Source of the DNA: an uncultured Lachnospiraceae bacterium
GTDB taxonomy: Bacteria > Bacillota > Clostridia > Lachnospirales > Lachnospiraceae
Assembly (NCBI GenBank): GCA_905199445.1
Contig: CAJKGK010000019.1
Location: forward strand, 1-64,000
Length of the DNA stretch: 64,000 nt
Reading direction: 5' to 3'
The position numbers and the translations under genes were made by a program. Below the pieces are notes generated by a model. It was not told the DNA's origin. It was given only the letters and a program-made list of their open reading frames with translations, and did no database searches. Below are positions 39,014-47,826 of the stretch, in pieces (within the stretch, counting starts at the first letter, position 1; each line of letters begins with the position of its first letter).

Positions 39014-40916
39014 AGATTTTCTTCCCATTTGTCGCGAGGATATGGAAAGACGGGGATGGGATCAGGTGGATTTTGTCTACGTGATCGGTGATGCCTATGT
39101 GGATCATCCGTCTTTCGGACATGCCATTATCAGCCGTGTGCTGGAAGCCCATGGATATCGTGTGGGCATAATATCCCAGCCGGACTGGAGAAAAAAAGAG
39201 AGTATTGATGTTTTTGGACGGCCAAGACTGGGCTTTATTATTACGGCCGGGAATATGGATTCAATGGTGAATCATTACACGGTATCAAAAAAACGCAGAC
39301 ACAATGATGCCTTTACACCAGGCGGGGTTTATGGAAAACGTCCGGATTATGCCACGGTTGTTTACGGAAATTTGATTCGTCAGACTTATAAAGATATTCC
39401 GGTAATGATTGGTGGTATTGAGGCCAGTCTGCGGCGTATGGCCCATTATGATTACTGGAGTAATTCTATGAAGCGTTCCGTTTTGCTGGATTCCGGTGCG
39501 GACCTTTTAATGTACGGTATGGGAGAACACAGTATTGTAGAGGTGGCAGATGCCTTAAACAGTGGACTGGATATTAAAGATGTGACATTTATACGGGGAA
39601 CTGTTTATAAAACTAAAAATATTGATAATGTTTATGAACCGGTCATGCTCCCGGATTTTGAAACGATTAAAAATGACAAAAAGTCCTATGCGAAAAGCTT
39701 TTATACTCAGTACACCAATACGGATCCTTATTCAGGAAAAACACTGGTGGAAAAGTACAGTGATCATGAATATGTTGTTCAGAATCCTGCATCATGGCCA
39801 TTGACCACGGAGGAAATGGATCGGGTTTATGCACTGGGCTATATGAGAAATTATCATCCCTCCTATGAGGCTGCCGGAGGTGTGCCTGCTATTGAGGAGG
39901 TTAAATTCAGCCTTGTAAGCAACCGGGGCTGCTTTGGAGGCTGCAGCTTTTGTGCCTTAACCTTTCATCAGGGCCGGATTATACAGGTGCGCAGTCATGA
40001 GTCTATTATCAATGAAGCGCGTCAGCTTGTCTGGGATCCGGATTTTAAAGGCTATATTCATGATGTAGGCGGACCTACGGCCAACTTTAGATTCCCGGCC
40101 TGTGATAAGCAGCTTCAACATGGTGTTTGTCCAAATAAACAGTGTCTGTTTCCAAAACCATGTGTGAATCTGAAGGCAGATCATAAGGATTACCTTTCAC
40201 TGCTGAGAGCGTTAAGGCAGATTCCTGGGGTAAAAAAGGTATTTATCCGCTCAGGAATCCGCTTTGATTATCTGCTGGCAGACGGAGACGACACCTTTTT
40301 TAGAGAACTGTGTGAATATCATGTTTCAGGACAGCTTAAGGTGGCTCCGGAGCATGTTTCGGATAATGTTTTGCGGTTAATGGGAAAACCGTCCAATCAT
40401 GTATACCGTAAATTTACGGAGCGGTATAAAAAAATCAATCAGGATTTGGGAAAAAATCAATTTCTTGTGCCATATTTAATGTCCTCCCATCCAGGCTCTA
40501 CGATGAAGGATGCCATAACTTTGGCTGAATATCTCAGAGATCTGGGATATATGCCGGAACAGGTTCAGGATTTTTATCCAACACCGTCTACCCTTTCTAC
40601 ATGTATGTACTATACTGGCTATGATCCACGAACAATGGAAAAGGTTTATGTTCCTGTGGATCCCCATGAAAAGGCCATGCAGCGGGCGCTGATTCAGTAC
40701 CGGAATCCGAAAAACTATGATCTGGTGATGGAAGCTTTGTGCAAGGCCGGACGTACTGATTTAATCGGTTATGATAAAAAATGCCTGATTCGTCCAAAAT
40801 ATAAGGATAAAGACAAATTCACACAGGGCGGACACAGAAATGCCCAGGGGGGAAGCGGCAGCAGTGTCCGTCCTAAGAAAAAAAAGACAATCCGCAATGT
40901 GCATAAAAAGAAGTGA
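39006..40916 (+). CDS. YgiQ family radical SAM protein
   Basis: 636 residues, the usual length (600-700). Start DFLPICREDMERRGWDQVDF and GDAYVDHPSFGHAIISRVLE are family signatures. The radical SAM cluster motif is CFGGCSFC (C-x3-C-x2-C, about residue 310) in SNRGCFGGCSFCALTFHQGR. Cys-rich element QLQHGVCPNKQCLFPKPC follows. The C-terminus is Lys-rich (RPKKKKTIRNVHKKK), suggesting RNA or nucleic-acid contact. The substrate is unknown. Overlaps the fusion gene by 8 bp. Confidence 0.94.
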   Translation: MIKDFLPICREDMERRGWDQVDFVYVIGDAYVDHPSFGHAIISRVLEAHGYRVGIISQPDWRKKESIDVFGRPRLGFIITAGNMDSMVNHYTVSKKRRHNDAFTPGGVYGKRPDYATVVYGNLIRQTYKDIPVMIGGIEASLRRMAHYDYWSNSMKRSVLLDSGADLLMYGMGEHSIVEVADALNSGLDIKDVTFIRGTVYKTKNIDNVYEPVMLPDFETIKNDKKSYAKSFYTQYTNTDPYSGKTLVEKYSDHEYVVQNPASWPLTTEEMDRVYALGYMRNYHPSYEAAGGVPAIEEVKFSLVSNRGCFGGCSFCALTFHQGRIIQVRSHESIINEARQLVWDPDFKGYIHDVGGPTANFRFPACDKQLQHGVCPNKQCLFPKPCVNLKADHKDYLSLLRALRQIPGVKKVFIRSGIRFDYLLADGDDTFFRELCEYHVSGQLKVAPEHVSDNVLRLMGKPSNHVYRKFTERYKKINQDLGKNQFLVPYLMSSHPGSTMKDAITLAEYLRDLGYMPEQVQDFYPTPSTLSTCMYYTGYDPRTMEKVYVPVDPHEKAMQRALIQYRNPKNYDLVMEALCKAGRTDLIGYDKKCLIRPKYKDKDKFTQGGHRNAQGGSGSSVRPKKKKTIRNVHKKK

Positions 40917-40930
40917 AAGGAAGGATAGGG

Positions 40931-41695
40931 ATGAAAATCGCTATTGTCACCGGTGCTTCATCTGGTATCGGTATGGAATTTGTTAAAATGATTGATAAAA
41001 AATCCGGCGGACTGGATGAAATCTGGGTGATTGCCCGTCGGCGGGAACGGCTGGAGGCGCTTCAGCACCATATTCGCAGGCCTTTGCGTATCCTGGCCAT
41101 GGATTTATCCCAAAAGGAAACGCTGGATCAGTTCAGGGCATTACTGGATAAGAAAAAACCCCATATTCGTACCCTTGTCTTAAGCGCAGGCTATGGGCGA
41201 TATGGCAATCAGATGGATCAGGATTTTAATGACGCTTTGGGGATGATCGATGTCAATGTGCGTGCTCTGACAGGGGTTTGTCAGTCCTGCTTGAAATATA
41301 TGGTATCCGGCGGGCGTGTGATTATGATGTCATCTGCGGCGGCCTTCCTGCCTCAGCCCGGTTTTGGAATTTATGCGGCCACAAAATCTTATGTGTTAAG
41401 TTATGCCAGAAGCCTGGGCTGTGAACTGAAGCGCCGGGGAATTTCGGTTACAGCCGTTTGCCCGGGCCCGGTAAATACAGAGTTTTTTGGAGCCTGCGGT
41501 ACAGGCGGCAGTCTGAGAGTTGTGAAAAATATATTTATGGCAGAGCCTGACAAGGTGGTGCATTTGGCCTGGAAGGATGCCATGCGGCGGGAGGAAGTAT
41601 CTGTCTATGGTTTGCCCATGAAACTGTTTTATGGGGCTGCCCGGCTGGTTCCTCATAAACTGATTCTTAAAGGAATGGGGATGTTTGTCAGATGA
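40931..41695 (+). CDS. SDR family oxidoreductase
   Basis: 254 residues from ATG 40931 (AAAGGAAGGA upstream). Classical short-chain dehydrogenase: TGASSGIGMEFV (NAD(P)-binding), NAG-like SAGYGRYGN, catalytic Ser in MMSSAAAFLPQPGFGIYAAT and the YAATK motif (Tyr/Lys). The IARRRERLEAL turn suggests NADP preference. Resembles DltE/YqjQ-type members; the substrate is unknown. It overlaps the next gene by 4 bp. Confidence 0.92.
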   Translation: MKIAIVTGASSGIGMEFVKMIDKKSGGLDEIWVIARRRERLEALQHHIRRPLRILAMDLSQKETLDQFRALLDKKKPHIRTLVLSAGYGRYGNQMDQDFNDALGMIDVNVRALTGVCQSCLKYMVSGGRVIMMSSAAAFLPQPGFGIYAATKSYVLSYARSLGCELKRRGISVTAVCPGPVNTEFFGACGTGGSLRVVKNIFMAEPDKVVHLAWKDAMRREEVSVYGLPMKLFYGAARLVPHKLILKGMGMFVR

Positions 41696-42264
41696 ACCGG
41701 AAAAAAATAATGAAAGGCGGAATTGGTTATATTGACCAGTGTAAGAAAAACCAGCTGGTGAAGGTAATCTGCTGGGCTGTCATTATAGCAGCCGTGGTTG
41801 GCGGCGGCTGGCTTTACTTTAAAACCCGCCTTAATATGGTTACTATTTTAGGAATCCTGCTTGTGCTTCCCGCCGCAAAGGCACTGATTGCACTGATCTT
41901 AATCCTGCCATATCAAAGCGGGGATGCGGATCGATTTAATAAGGTCAAAGAAACGGCAGGAAAGGCAGCAACGGTGCTGTCAGATCTGGTTTTAACCCGA
42001 TATGAAGGCTCCATGGCCATTCATTATGCCGTTATTCACGGCGGTAATATTTTTGCCTTTGTGCCATCACAGAAAACGGCGCCGGAAAAGATTCAGGCAT
42101 ATTTAACGGCTAGTGTAAAGGCCGGTGGAAGCAGTGGGGTTCCTATGGTTTTTACAGATTTTGAAAAATTTATGACAGCCTTAAAAAGAGTCGGACAAAG
42201 CCCTGTGGAGACTTCAAAAAAGGATGAGCGCATTATTGCTGATCTTTTAAGCCGGGCTGTCTGA
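41692..42264 (+). CDS. Hypothetical protein with two N-terminal membrane segments
   Basis: 190 residues. Two hydrophobic segments at about 23-42 and 48-72 are followed by a soluble ~110-residue domain (VKETAGKAATVLSDLVLTRY, NIFAFVPSQKTAPEKI, ASVKAGGSSGVPMVFTDFEK). I do not recognise the family. The SDR gene overlaps its start by 4 bp and the RluA-type gene follows by 32 bp, so it belongs to the same operon. Codon use is like its neighbours. Confidence 0.6.
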   Translation: MNRKKIMKGGIGYIDQCKKNQLVKVICWAVIIAAVVGGGWLYFKTRLNMVTILGILLVLPAAKALIALILILPYQSGDADRFNKVKETAGKAATVLSDLVLTRYEGSMAIHYAVIHGGNIFAFVPSQKTAPEKIQAYLTASVKAGGSSGVPMVFTDFEKFMTALKRVGQSPVETSKKDERIIADLLSRAV

Positions 42265-42296
42265 GATAAGGAAATTTTTTACAAAGGAGTATTTTG

Positions 42297-43307
42297 ATGC
42301 AGAATCAAACCGTAACCCCCAATGAGGCCGGACAAAGACTGGATAAGCTGCTTGCGAAAATTTTAAACCGGGCACCGAAAAGTTTTATTTATAAAATGTT
42401 GAGAAAAAAGAATATAACGTTAAACAAAAAAAAGGCAGACGGAAGCGAAAAGCTTAATGTGGGCGATGAAATTACACTGTGGCTTTCTGATGAAACAATC
42501 TGTAAATTTTCCGAAGCGCCCAAGGTAACGATTGTCCATGAACATCTGGATATTGTTTACGAAGATGACGATATTATAGTTATTAATAAAAGTGCAGGCA
42601 TGCTTTCTCAGAAGGCAAAGCCGGAGGATGTTTCTGCCAATGAGGCTTTAATTTCCCACCTGATTGATACGGGTCAGCTTAAGCCGGAAGATTTAAAAAG
42701 TTTCAAACCATCGGTCTGCCATCGTCTGGACCGGAATACAAGCGGTGTGCTCATCGGAGGCAAAACTATGGCAGCGCTTCAGGATATGTCAGCGCTTATT
42801 CGAAGCCACAGGGTAGGCAAGTATTACTGCTGCCTTGTGGCAGGCCGGGTAAGTCAGGGACAGCATATAAAAGGCTATCTGGTTAAGGATGAGGTATCCA
42901 ACATGGTGACTGTAACCAAAACGCCGGCTTCGGGCAGTGATTTTATAGAAACCGTATATCAACCGATATGCACCGGTGAAAAATACAGTGTTTTGGCTGT
43001 CAGACTGATTACGGGACGGTCTCATCAGATTCGAGCCCATCTGTCCAGTATTGGTCATCCCATTATCGGAGACGGCAAATATGGGGACAGGGGGATAAAC
43101 GATTATTTTTACAGGAAGTATCATTTGAAATATCAGCTTTTACATTGTATGTGTATGACAATGCCAAAAGATACAATGCGTTTGACAAAAATCAGTAATA
43201 AAAGCTTTTTGGCACCTCTGCCAACGTTATTTCAGTGTATCCTTAAGGAAGAAAAATTAAGCGACGGGATGGATGAACATGGCTACATGGAATTCAAGAG
43301 GGCTTAG
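42297..43307 (+). CDS. RluA family pseudouridine synthase
   Basis: 336 residues from ATG 42297 (AAAGGAG upstream; TTG 42294 is an alternative). S4 domain at about 5-62 (NEAGQRLDKLLAKILNRAPK). Catalytic core: IDIVYEDDDIIVINKSAGML-type segment, the catalytic Asp in SVCHRLDRNTSGVLIGGKT and the LITGRSHQIRAHLSSIGHPI block. It isomerises uridines in 23S rRNA (RluC/RluD-type); the exact sites cannot be told. The last 35 bp overlap recU. Confidence 0.93.
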   Translation: MQNQTVTPNEAGQRLDKLLAKILNRAPKSFIYKMLRKKNITLNKKKADGSEKLNVGDEITLWLSDETICKFSEAPKVTIVHEHLDIVYEDDDIIVINKSAGMLSQKAKPEDVSANEALISHLIDTGQLKPEDLKSFKPSVCHRLDRNTSGVLIGGKTMAALQDMSALIRSHRVGKYYCCLVAGRVSQGQHIKGYLVKDEVSNMVTVTKTPASGSDFIETVYQPICTGEKYSVLAVRLITGRSHQIRAHLSSIGHPIIGDGKYGDRGINDYFYRKYHLKYQLLHCMCMTMPKDTMRLTKISNKSFLAPLPTLFQCILKEEKLSDGMDEHGYMEFKRA

Positions 43308-43806
43308 AGGGTCCGGACTGGAAGAACTTATAAACCTTACCAATGAAAAGTACAGGCAGTCGGGATTGGCGCTGATTCAAAAAATCCCGACGCCGATTAA
43401 ACCTATAAAAATTGACAAGGCCCAGCGTCATATTACGCTGGCCTATTTTGAACAACGTTCCACGGTAGACTATATTGGTGCCGTTCAGGGAATACCGGTC
43501 TGTTTTGATGCGAAAGAATGTCATGGCACAAACTTTCCGATTCAGAATGTTCATGAACATCAGATTGTGTTTATGGAGGATTTTGAAAAACAGGGCGGTA
43601 TTTCTTTTTTGATTATCTTTTTTGCTCAGCAAAATGTATATTATTATATGAGATTTAATGAGCTGGCCCATTTCTGGAACAGAGCCAAAACCGGACATGC
43701 TAAAAGCATACGATATGATGAGCTTAACCCTGATTTCACCATTCCGGTCAAAGGCTATTATGTACAGTATCTGCCACTGATTCAGAAGGATTTGGATCAT
43801 CGGTAG
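43273..43806 (+). CDS. recU: Holliday junction resolvase RecU
   Basis: 177 residues. RecU is the Firmicute resolvase that cuts Holliday junctions during recombination and chromosome segregation. Family marks: SRGLRGSGLEELINLTNEKY, ALIQKIPTPIKPIKID, the active site STVDYIGAVQGIPVCFDAKE (Asp, Glu and Lys of a PD-(D/E)XK fold) and FPIQNVHEHQIVFMEDF. Start could be ATG 43273 or 43279. In Bacilli recU usually neighbours a penicillin-binding protein gene, but here it follows a pseudouridine synthase. Confidence 0.92.
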   Translation: MNMATWNSRGLRGSGLEELINLTNEKYRQSGLALIQKIPTPIKPIKIDKAQRHITLAYFEQRSTVDYIGAVQGIPVCFDAKECHGTNFPIQNVHEHQIVFMEDFEKQGGISFLIIFFAQQNVYYYMRFNELAHFWNRAKTGHAKSIRYDELNPDFTIPVKGYYVQYLPLIQKDLDHR

Positions 43807-43828
43807 AAAAAAGATAAAAAAGAGGGCG

Positions 43829-43857
43829 TTGACAAAAAAAGAGGCGATGTGTATAAT
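43829..43857 (+). promoter_or_regulatory. Perfect consensus sigma-A promoter of the his operon
   Basis: TTGACA (43829-43834), 17-bp spacer, TATAAT (43852-43857). It begins 23 bp after the recU stop. Confidence 0.9.
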
Positions 43858-43868
43858 AAAAACACATC
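43846..43868. promoter_or_regulatory. Dyad over the -10 of the his promoter
   Basis: GATGTGT (43846-43852) and ACACATC (43862-43868) are perfect inverted arms with 9 bp between, and the -10 hexamer lies inside. This position suits a repressor operator. Confidence 0.5.
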
Positions 43869-43926
43869 ATCAAATTAGCGATTTAGCACAATAAAGTAAT
43901 GTAAAAGTGCAGCAAACTGAAGTAAA

Positions 43927-43950
43927 CCGGGGGCGATTGTACGGCCCCGG
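43927..43950 (+). promoter_or_regulatory. GC-rich hairpin before the hisZ ribosome site
   Basis: CCGGGG (43927-43932) pairs with CCCCGG (43945-43950); the GGAG ribosome site follows 6 bp later. No T-run follows, so it is more likely a translational or mRNA element than a terminator. Confidence 0.45.
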
Positions 43951-43966
43951 GGAAATGGAGATCAAG

Positions 43967-45163
43967 ATGAAGGATGTTTTATTACATACGCCTGAAGGTG
44001 TCCGGGATATTTACAGCGGTGAGTGTGCCCGAAAAATTGTTCTGCAGGAACGTTTATCCGGGAAGCTGAAATCTTATGGCTATGAAAGTATACAGACGCC
44101 CACATTTGAATTTTTCGATATATTTAATGGGGAAACGGGAACCGTTAATGCCAGAAAAATGTATAAATTTTTTGACCGGGAAGGCAATACCCTTGTCCTG
44201 CGGCCGGATATTACACCGTCAATAGCCAGAGCGGCTGCCAAATATTATAAGGATGAAGTGATTCCTCTGCGATTTTCTTATATTGGCAATGTGTTTATTA
44301 ATAATTCCAGCTATCAGGGGCTGATGAAGGAATCCACGCAGCTGGGTGCAGAACTGATCGGCGATGACAGTGCAGAAGCTGACGGCGAAATTATTGTTCT
44401 TGCCATCGGACTTTTATTGGAAGCCGGTCTAAAGGATTTTCAGCTGGATATTGGCCATGCAGACTTTTTTAAAGCTTTGATTTTCCAGTCCGGGCTGGAG
44501 GCTGAAAGTGTGTCGCATCTCCGGCAGCTTATTGCCAATAAAAATTATTTTGGTATTCAAAATCTTATTGAAGACACGCCTGTCAGCGATGAACTTAAAA
44601 ATATACTTGTCCGTCTTCCTGACTTTTTTGGACAGGCCGATGTCCTGGATGAAGCCGCTGATCTGATTAAGAATCCGGCGGCTCAGAGGGCGCTTTTAAG
44701 GCTGAAACATATATATAAGATCATATGTCAGTATGGATATGAAAAATATGTAACGTTTGATCTGGCCATGCTTACGGATTATGACTATTATACAGGTGTT
44801 ATTTTCAGAGGCTATACTTACGGTATCGGCGATGCGGTTGTTAAAGGCGGGCGATACGACCATCTTTTGGGCCAGTTTGGCAAGCAGGCTCCGTCTGTGG
44901 GGCTGGCCGTTGTCGTTGACCGGCTTATGGCGGCCCTGTCACGGCAGAAAGTCCAGATTCCCTTAAAGGACACAACTGTAATGATTATTTATGGGCAGGA
45001 CAGTTATAGTGACGCTGTTAAAATGGCCGGAGAACTTCGGGCGCAGAAAAAGAATGTTGTGATGAACCGGTATGTTCCGGAATTGACGATGGCCGATTAT
45101 GACACATACAGTTCCAATCACCAGATTGACAGTATTCTGACTGTGGGATGTGAGATTGGCTGA
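43967..45163 (+). CDS. hisZ: ATP phosphoribosyltransferase regulatory subunit HisZ
   Basis: 398 residues from ATG 43967 (GGAG upstream); the longer frame from GTG 43907 would run through the hairpin. HisZ is a histidyl-tRNA synthetase-like protein that partners short HisG and confers histidine feedback. Seen: LHTPEGVRDIYSGE, the class II motif 2-like LVLRPDITPSIARAAAKYY, and AMLTDYDYYTGVIFRGYTYG. The gene lacks an obvious anticodon-binding domain of HisS and precedes hisG, so it is HisZ rather than HisS. Confidence 0.93.
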   Translation: MKDVLLHTPEGVRDIYSGECARKIVLQERLSGKLKSYGYESIQTPTFEFFDIFNGETGTVNARKMYKFFDREGNTLVLRPDITPSIARAAAKYYKDEVIPLRFSYIGNVFINNSSYQGLMKESTQLGAELIGDDSAEADGEIIVLAIGLLLEAGLKDFQLDIGHADFFKALIFQSGLEAESVSHLRQLIANKNYFGIQNLIEDTPVSDELKNILVRLPDFFGQADVLDEAADLIKNPAAQRALLRLKHIYKIICQYGYEKYVTFDLAMLTDYDYYTGVIFRGYTYGIGDAVVKGGRYDHLLGQFGKQAPSVGLAVVVDRLMAALSRQKVQIPLKDTTVMIIYGQDSYSDAVKMAGELRAQKKNVVMNRYVPELTMADYDTYSSNHQIDSILTVGCEIG

Positions 45164-45191
45164 TTATGGGGAAAGGGTTGGAGGAAAAGAC

Positions 45192-45842
45192 ATGAAATAT
45201 CTTACATTTGCGCTGGCTAAAGGCCGGCTGGCAAAAAAAACACTGGAGCTTTTCGAAAAAATCGGGATACAGATGGAAGAAATGAAGGATTCATCCACAA
45301 GAAAACTGATATTTGTCAATGAGGAGCAGAAAATTAAAATGTTTTTGGCAAAGGCCAGCGATGTGCCGACTTATGTGGAATACGGTGCCGCAGACATTGG
45401 TATTGTAGGACGGGATACGATTTTGGAGGAAGGCCGGCGGCTGTATGAGGTGATGGATCTGGGATTTGGAAAATGCCGTATGTGTGTGTGCGGGCCGGAA
45501 AGCGCCAGAGAGCTTTTAAAGCATCAGGCACTTATTCGGGTTGCCTCAAAATATCCGCATATTGCCAAAGACTATTTTTATAATAAAAAGCATCAGACCG
45601 TGGAAATCATCAAGCTTAACGGTTCTGTGGAACTGGCACCCATTGTGGGACTTTCGGAAGTGATTGTAGATATTGTGGAAACCGGTTCCACGCTGCGGGA
45701 AAACGGACTGACGGTTCTGGAGGAGATCTGCCCCCTTTCAGCTCAGATGGTTGTCAATCAGGTGAGTATGAAAATGCAGAATGAGCGGATTACCCGTCTC
45801 CTCTATGAAATTAAACCTATGATTGGCAGCTCAATTGTTTGA
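45192..45842 (+). CDS. hisG: ATP phosphoribosyltransferase catalytic subunit (short form)
   Basis: 216 residues from ATG 45192 (GGAGGAAA upstream), the short HisG that needs HisZ. First step of histidine synthesis: ATP + PRPP to phosphoribosyl-ATP. Seen: FALAKGRLAKKTLELFEKIG, AKASDVPTYVEYGAADIGIVGRD (cut here into two family blocks) and the PRPP-binding VDIVETGSTLRENGL. No C-terminal regulatory domain, consistent with the form. Confidence 0.96.
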   Translation: MKYLTFALAKGRLAKKTLELFEKIGIQMEEMKDSSTRKLIFVNEEQKIKMFLAKASDVPTYVEYGAADIGIVGRDTILEEGRRLYEVMDLGFGKCRMCVCGPESARELLKHQALIRVASKYPHIAKDYFYNKKHQTVEIIKLNGSVELAPIVGLSEVIVDIVETGSTLRENGLTVLEEICPLSAQMVVNQVSMKMQNERITRLLYEIKPMIGSSIV

Positions 45843-45843
45843 A

Positions 45844-45872
45844 TTTACTTTTTACGATTATTTTGATATAAT
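45844..45872 (+). promoter_or_regulatory. Internal promoter before hisD
   Basis: TTTACT (45844-45849), 17-bp spacer, TATAAT (45867-45872), 43 bp before the hisD ATG. It may give hisD-hisB-hisA-hisIE some independent expression. Confidence 0.55.
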
Positions 45873-45914
45873 AAAAATAATATCCGGGAAAATTTTTCGG
45901 GATGGGAGGAAAAG

Positions 45915-47207
45915 ATGAGAACCTTACGTTTAACAAAAGACAGTGCAGTGAATATTCTCAATGATCTGCTTAAAAGAAGTCCCAATAATTATGAGGGCTA
46001 CAGCGAACGTGTGGATGCGATTATCAGGGATGTGAAGACTAGGGGCGATGCAGCTGTGTTTGAATATACAAAGCAGTTTGATAAGGCCGATCTTTGTGCC
46101 CAGAATATTCGCGTCACCGATGCAGAGATTAAGGAAGCTTATGGACAGGTAGATGCCAAACTGCTTGAGGTCATCCGCAGATCCATGGAGAATATCCGGA
46201 TTTACCATGAAAAGCAGCGTCAGTATGGCTGGTTTGATACAACAGCCGATGGCACCATACTGGGGCAGAAGGTGACGCCTTTAGCATCCGCAGGCATTTA
46301 CGTGCCGGGCGGCCGGGCGGCTTATCCATCTTCGGTGCTTATGAATACCGTACCTGCCAAGGTGGCCGGTGTGGATAAGATTGTGATGGTCACACCGCCG
46401 GGCGCTGACGGCAGAGTGAATCCGGCAACGCTGGTGGCTGCCCATGAGGCTGGTGCTCATGAAATTTATAAGGTGGGCGGAGCCCAGGCCATCGCAGCCC
46501 TGGCTTTTGGCACGGCATCCATACCAAAAGTAGATAAGATTGTAGGACCGGGAAATATTTATGTGGCACTGGCCAAAAAAGCGGTTTATGGACATGTGAG
46601 TATTGATTCCATTGCCGGACCAAGTGAGATTCTTGTCATTGCCGACGAGACGGCAAATCCCAGGTTTGTGGCAGCAGACCTTCTGTCACAGGCAGAGCAT
46701 GACGAACTGGCATCAGCGATTCTTGTGACAACAAGTGAGACACTGGCTGCCCAGGTTTCAGACGCTGTGGAGGAATTTATGACCCATCTTTCCAGAAGAA
46801 ATATTCTGGAAAAATCCCTGGAAAACTACGGATATATTCTGATTGCAGATGATTTGGATGCAGCGGTGGCTATTGCTAATGACATTGCCTCAGAGCATCT
46901 GGAAATCGTCACTAAAAATCCTTTTGAGGTGATGACAAAAATCAAAAATGCAGGCGCCATTTTCCTGGGAGAATACAGCAGCGAACCCCTTGGAGATTAT
47001 TTTGCCGGACCTAATCATATTTTACCAACCAACGGCACTGCCAAGTTTTTTTCTCCTCTGGGTGTGGATGATTTTGTAAAAAAATCCAGTATTATTTATT
47101 ACTCAAAAGAGGCCCTTGAACCTGTGAAAGACGATATTATCCGTTTCGCAGAGTCAGAATATTTGACAGCGCATGCCAATTCTATTCAGGTGCGTTTTGA
47201 AAAATGA
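45915..47207 (+). CDS. hisD: Histidinol dehydrogenase
   Basis: 430 residues. Zn-dependent two-step oxidation of histidinol to histidine with NAD+. Seen: GIYVPGGRAAYPSSVLMNTVPAKVAGV-type block (about 118-144), GGAQAIAALAFGT, IVGPGNIYVALAKK, IDSIAGPSEILVIAD, QAEHDELASAIL (zinc and catalytic residues), SEHLEIVTKNP and GPNHILPTNGTAKFFSPL. Full length. Confidence 0.98.
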   Translation: MRTLRLTKDSAVNILNDLLKRSPNNYEGYSERVDAIIRDVKTRGDAAVFEYTKQFDKADLCAQNIRVTDAEIKEAYGQVDAKLLEVIRRSMENIRIYHEKQRQYGWFDTTADGTILGQKVTPLASAGIYVPGGRAAYPSSVLMNTVPAKVAGVDKIVMVTPPGADGRVNPATLVAAHEAGAHEIYKVGGAQAIAALAFGTASIPKVDKIVGPGNIYVALAKKAVYGHVSIDSIAGPSEILVIADETANPRFVAADLLSQAEHDELASAILVTTSETLAAQVSDAVEEFMTHLSRRNILEKSLENYGYILIADDLDAAVAIANDIASEHLEIVTKNPFEVMTKIKNAGAIFLGEYSSEPLGDYFAGPNHILPTNGTAKFFSPLGVDDFVKKSSIIYYSKEALEPVKDDIIRFAESEYLTAHANSIQVRFEK

Positions 47208-47218
47208 CGGAGGAAAAG

Positions 47219-47809
47219 ATGGCGCAAAGAATCAGTGATATTAAAAGAACAACCAATGAGACAGATATTTTTATGCAGTTGAACCTGGATGGTACGGGAA
47301 AATCGGATATAAGTACAGGGATTGGTTTTTTTGATCATATGCTTGCCGGTTTTTCGAAGCATGGCTTTTTTGACCTGAAATTAAAAGTTAAAGGAGATCT
47401 GGATGTGGACTGTCATCATACGATTGAAGATACGGGGATCGTTCTCGGTGAAGCAATTAAGGCGGCTTTGGGGGACAAAAGAGGAATCCGCCGTTACGGT
47501 TCCTTTATTCTGCCTATGGATGATGTCCTTGTACTTGCCGCAATCGATTTATCAGGACGACCTTATCTGGGATATGACGTGACCTTAAGTTCGCAGCAGG
47601 TCGGCGGCTTTGACACAGAGATGGTCCGGGAGTTTTTTTATGCAGTGTCCTACAGTGCGGGGATGAATCTCCATATCCGGCTTTTGGCCGGTGAGAATAA
47701 TCATCATATAATCGAAGGTATTTTCAAGGCATTTGCCAAGGCTTTGGATATGGCGGTGGATTTTGACCCTCGTATTTCGGATGTATTATCAACAAAAGGT
47801 TCATTGTAA
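47219..47809 (+). CDS. hisB: Imidazoleglycerol-phosphate dehydratase
   Basis: 196 residues from ATG 47219; the GGAGG at 47209-47213 excludes ATG 47204. Mn-dependent dehydration of imidazole glycerol phosphate. Seen: the metal-binding FFDHMLAGFSKHGFFDL and DCHHTIEDTGIVLGEAIK, then the second set FFYAVSYSAGMNLHIRLLAGENNHHIIEGIFKA-type block. Monofunctional, with no HisB phosphatase domain. Confidence 0.97.
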   Translation: MAQRISDIKRTTNETDIFMQLNLDGTGKSDISTGIGFFDHMLAGFSKHGFFDLKLKVKGDLDVDCHHTIEDTGIVLGEAIKAALGDKRGIRRYGSFILPMDDVLVLAAIDLSGRPYLGYDVTLSSQQVGGFDTEMVREFFYAVSYSAGMNLHIRLLAGENNHHIIEGIFKAFAKALDMAVDFDPRISDVLSTKGSL

Positions 47810-47826
47810 GACAGGAAGGATATTGA

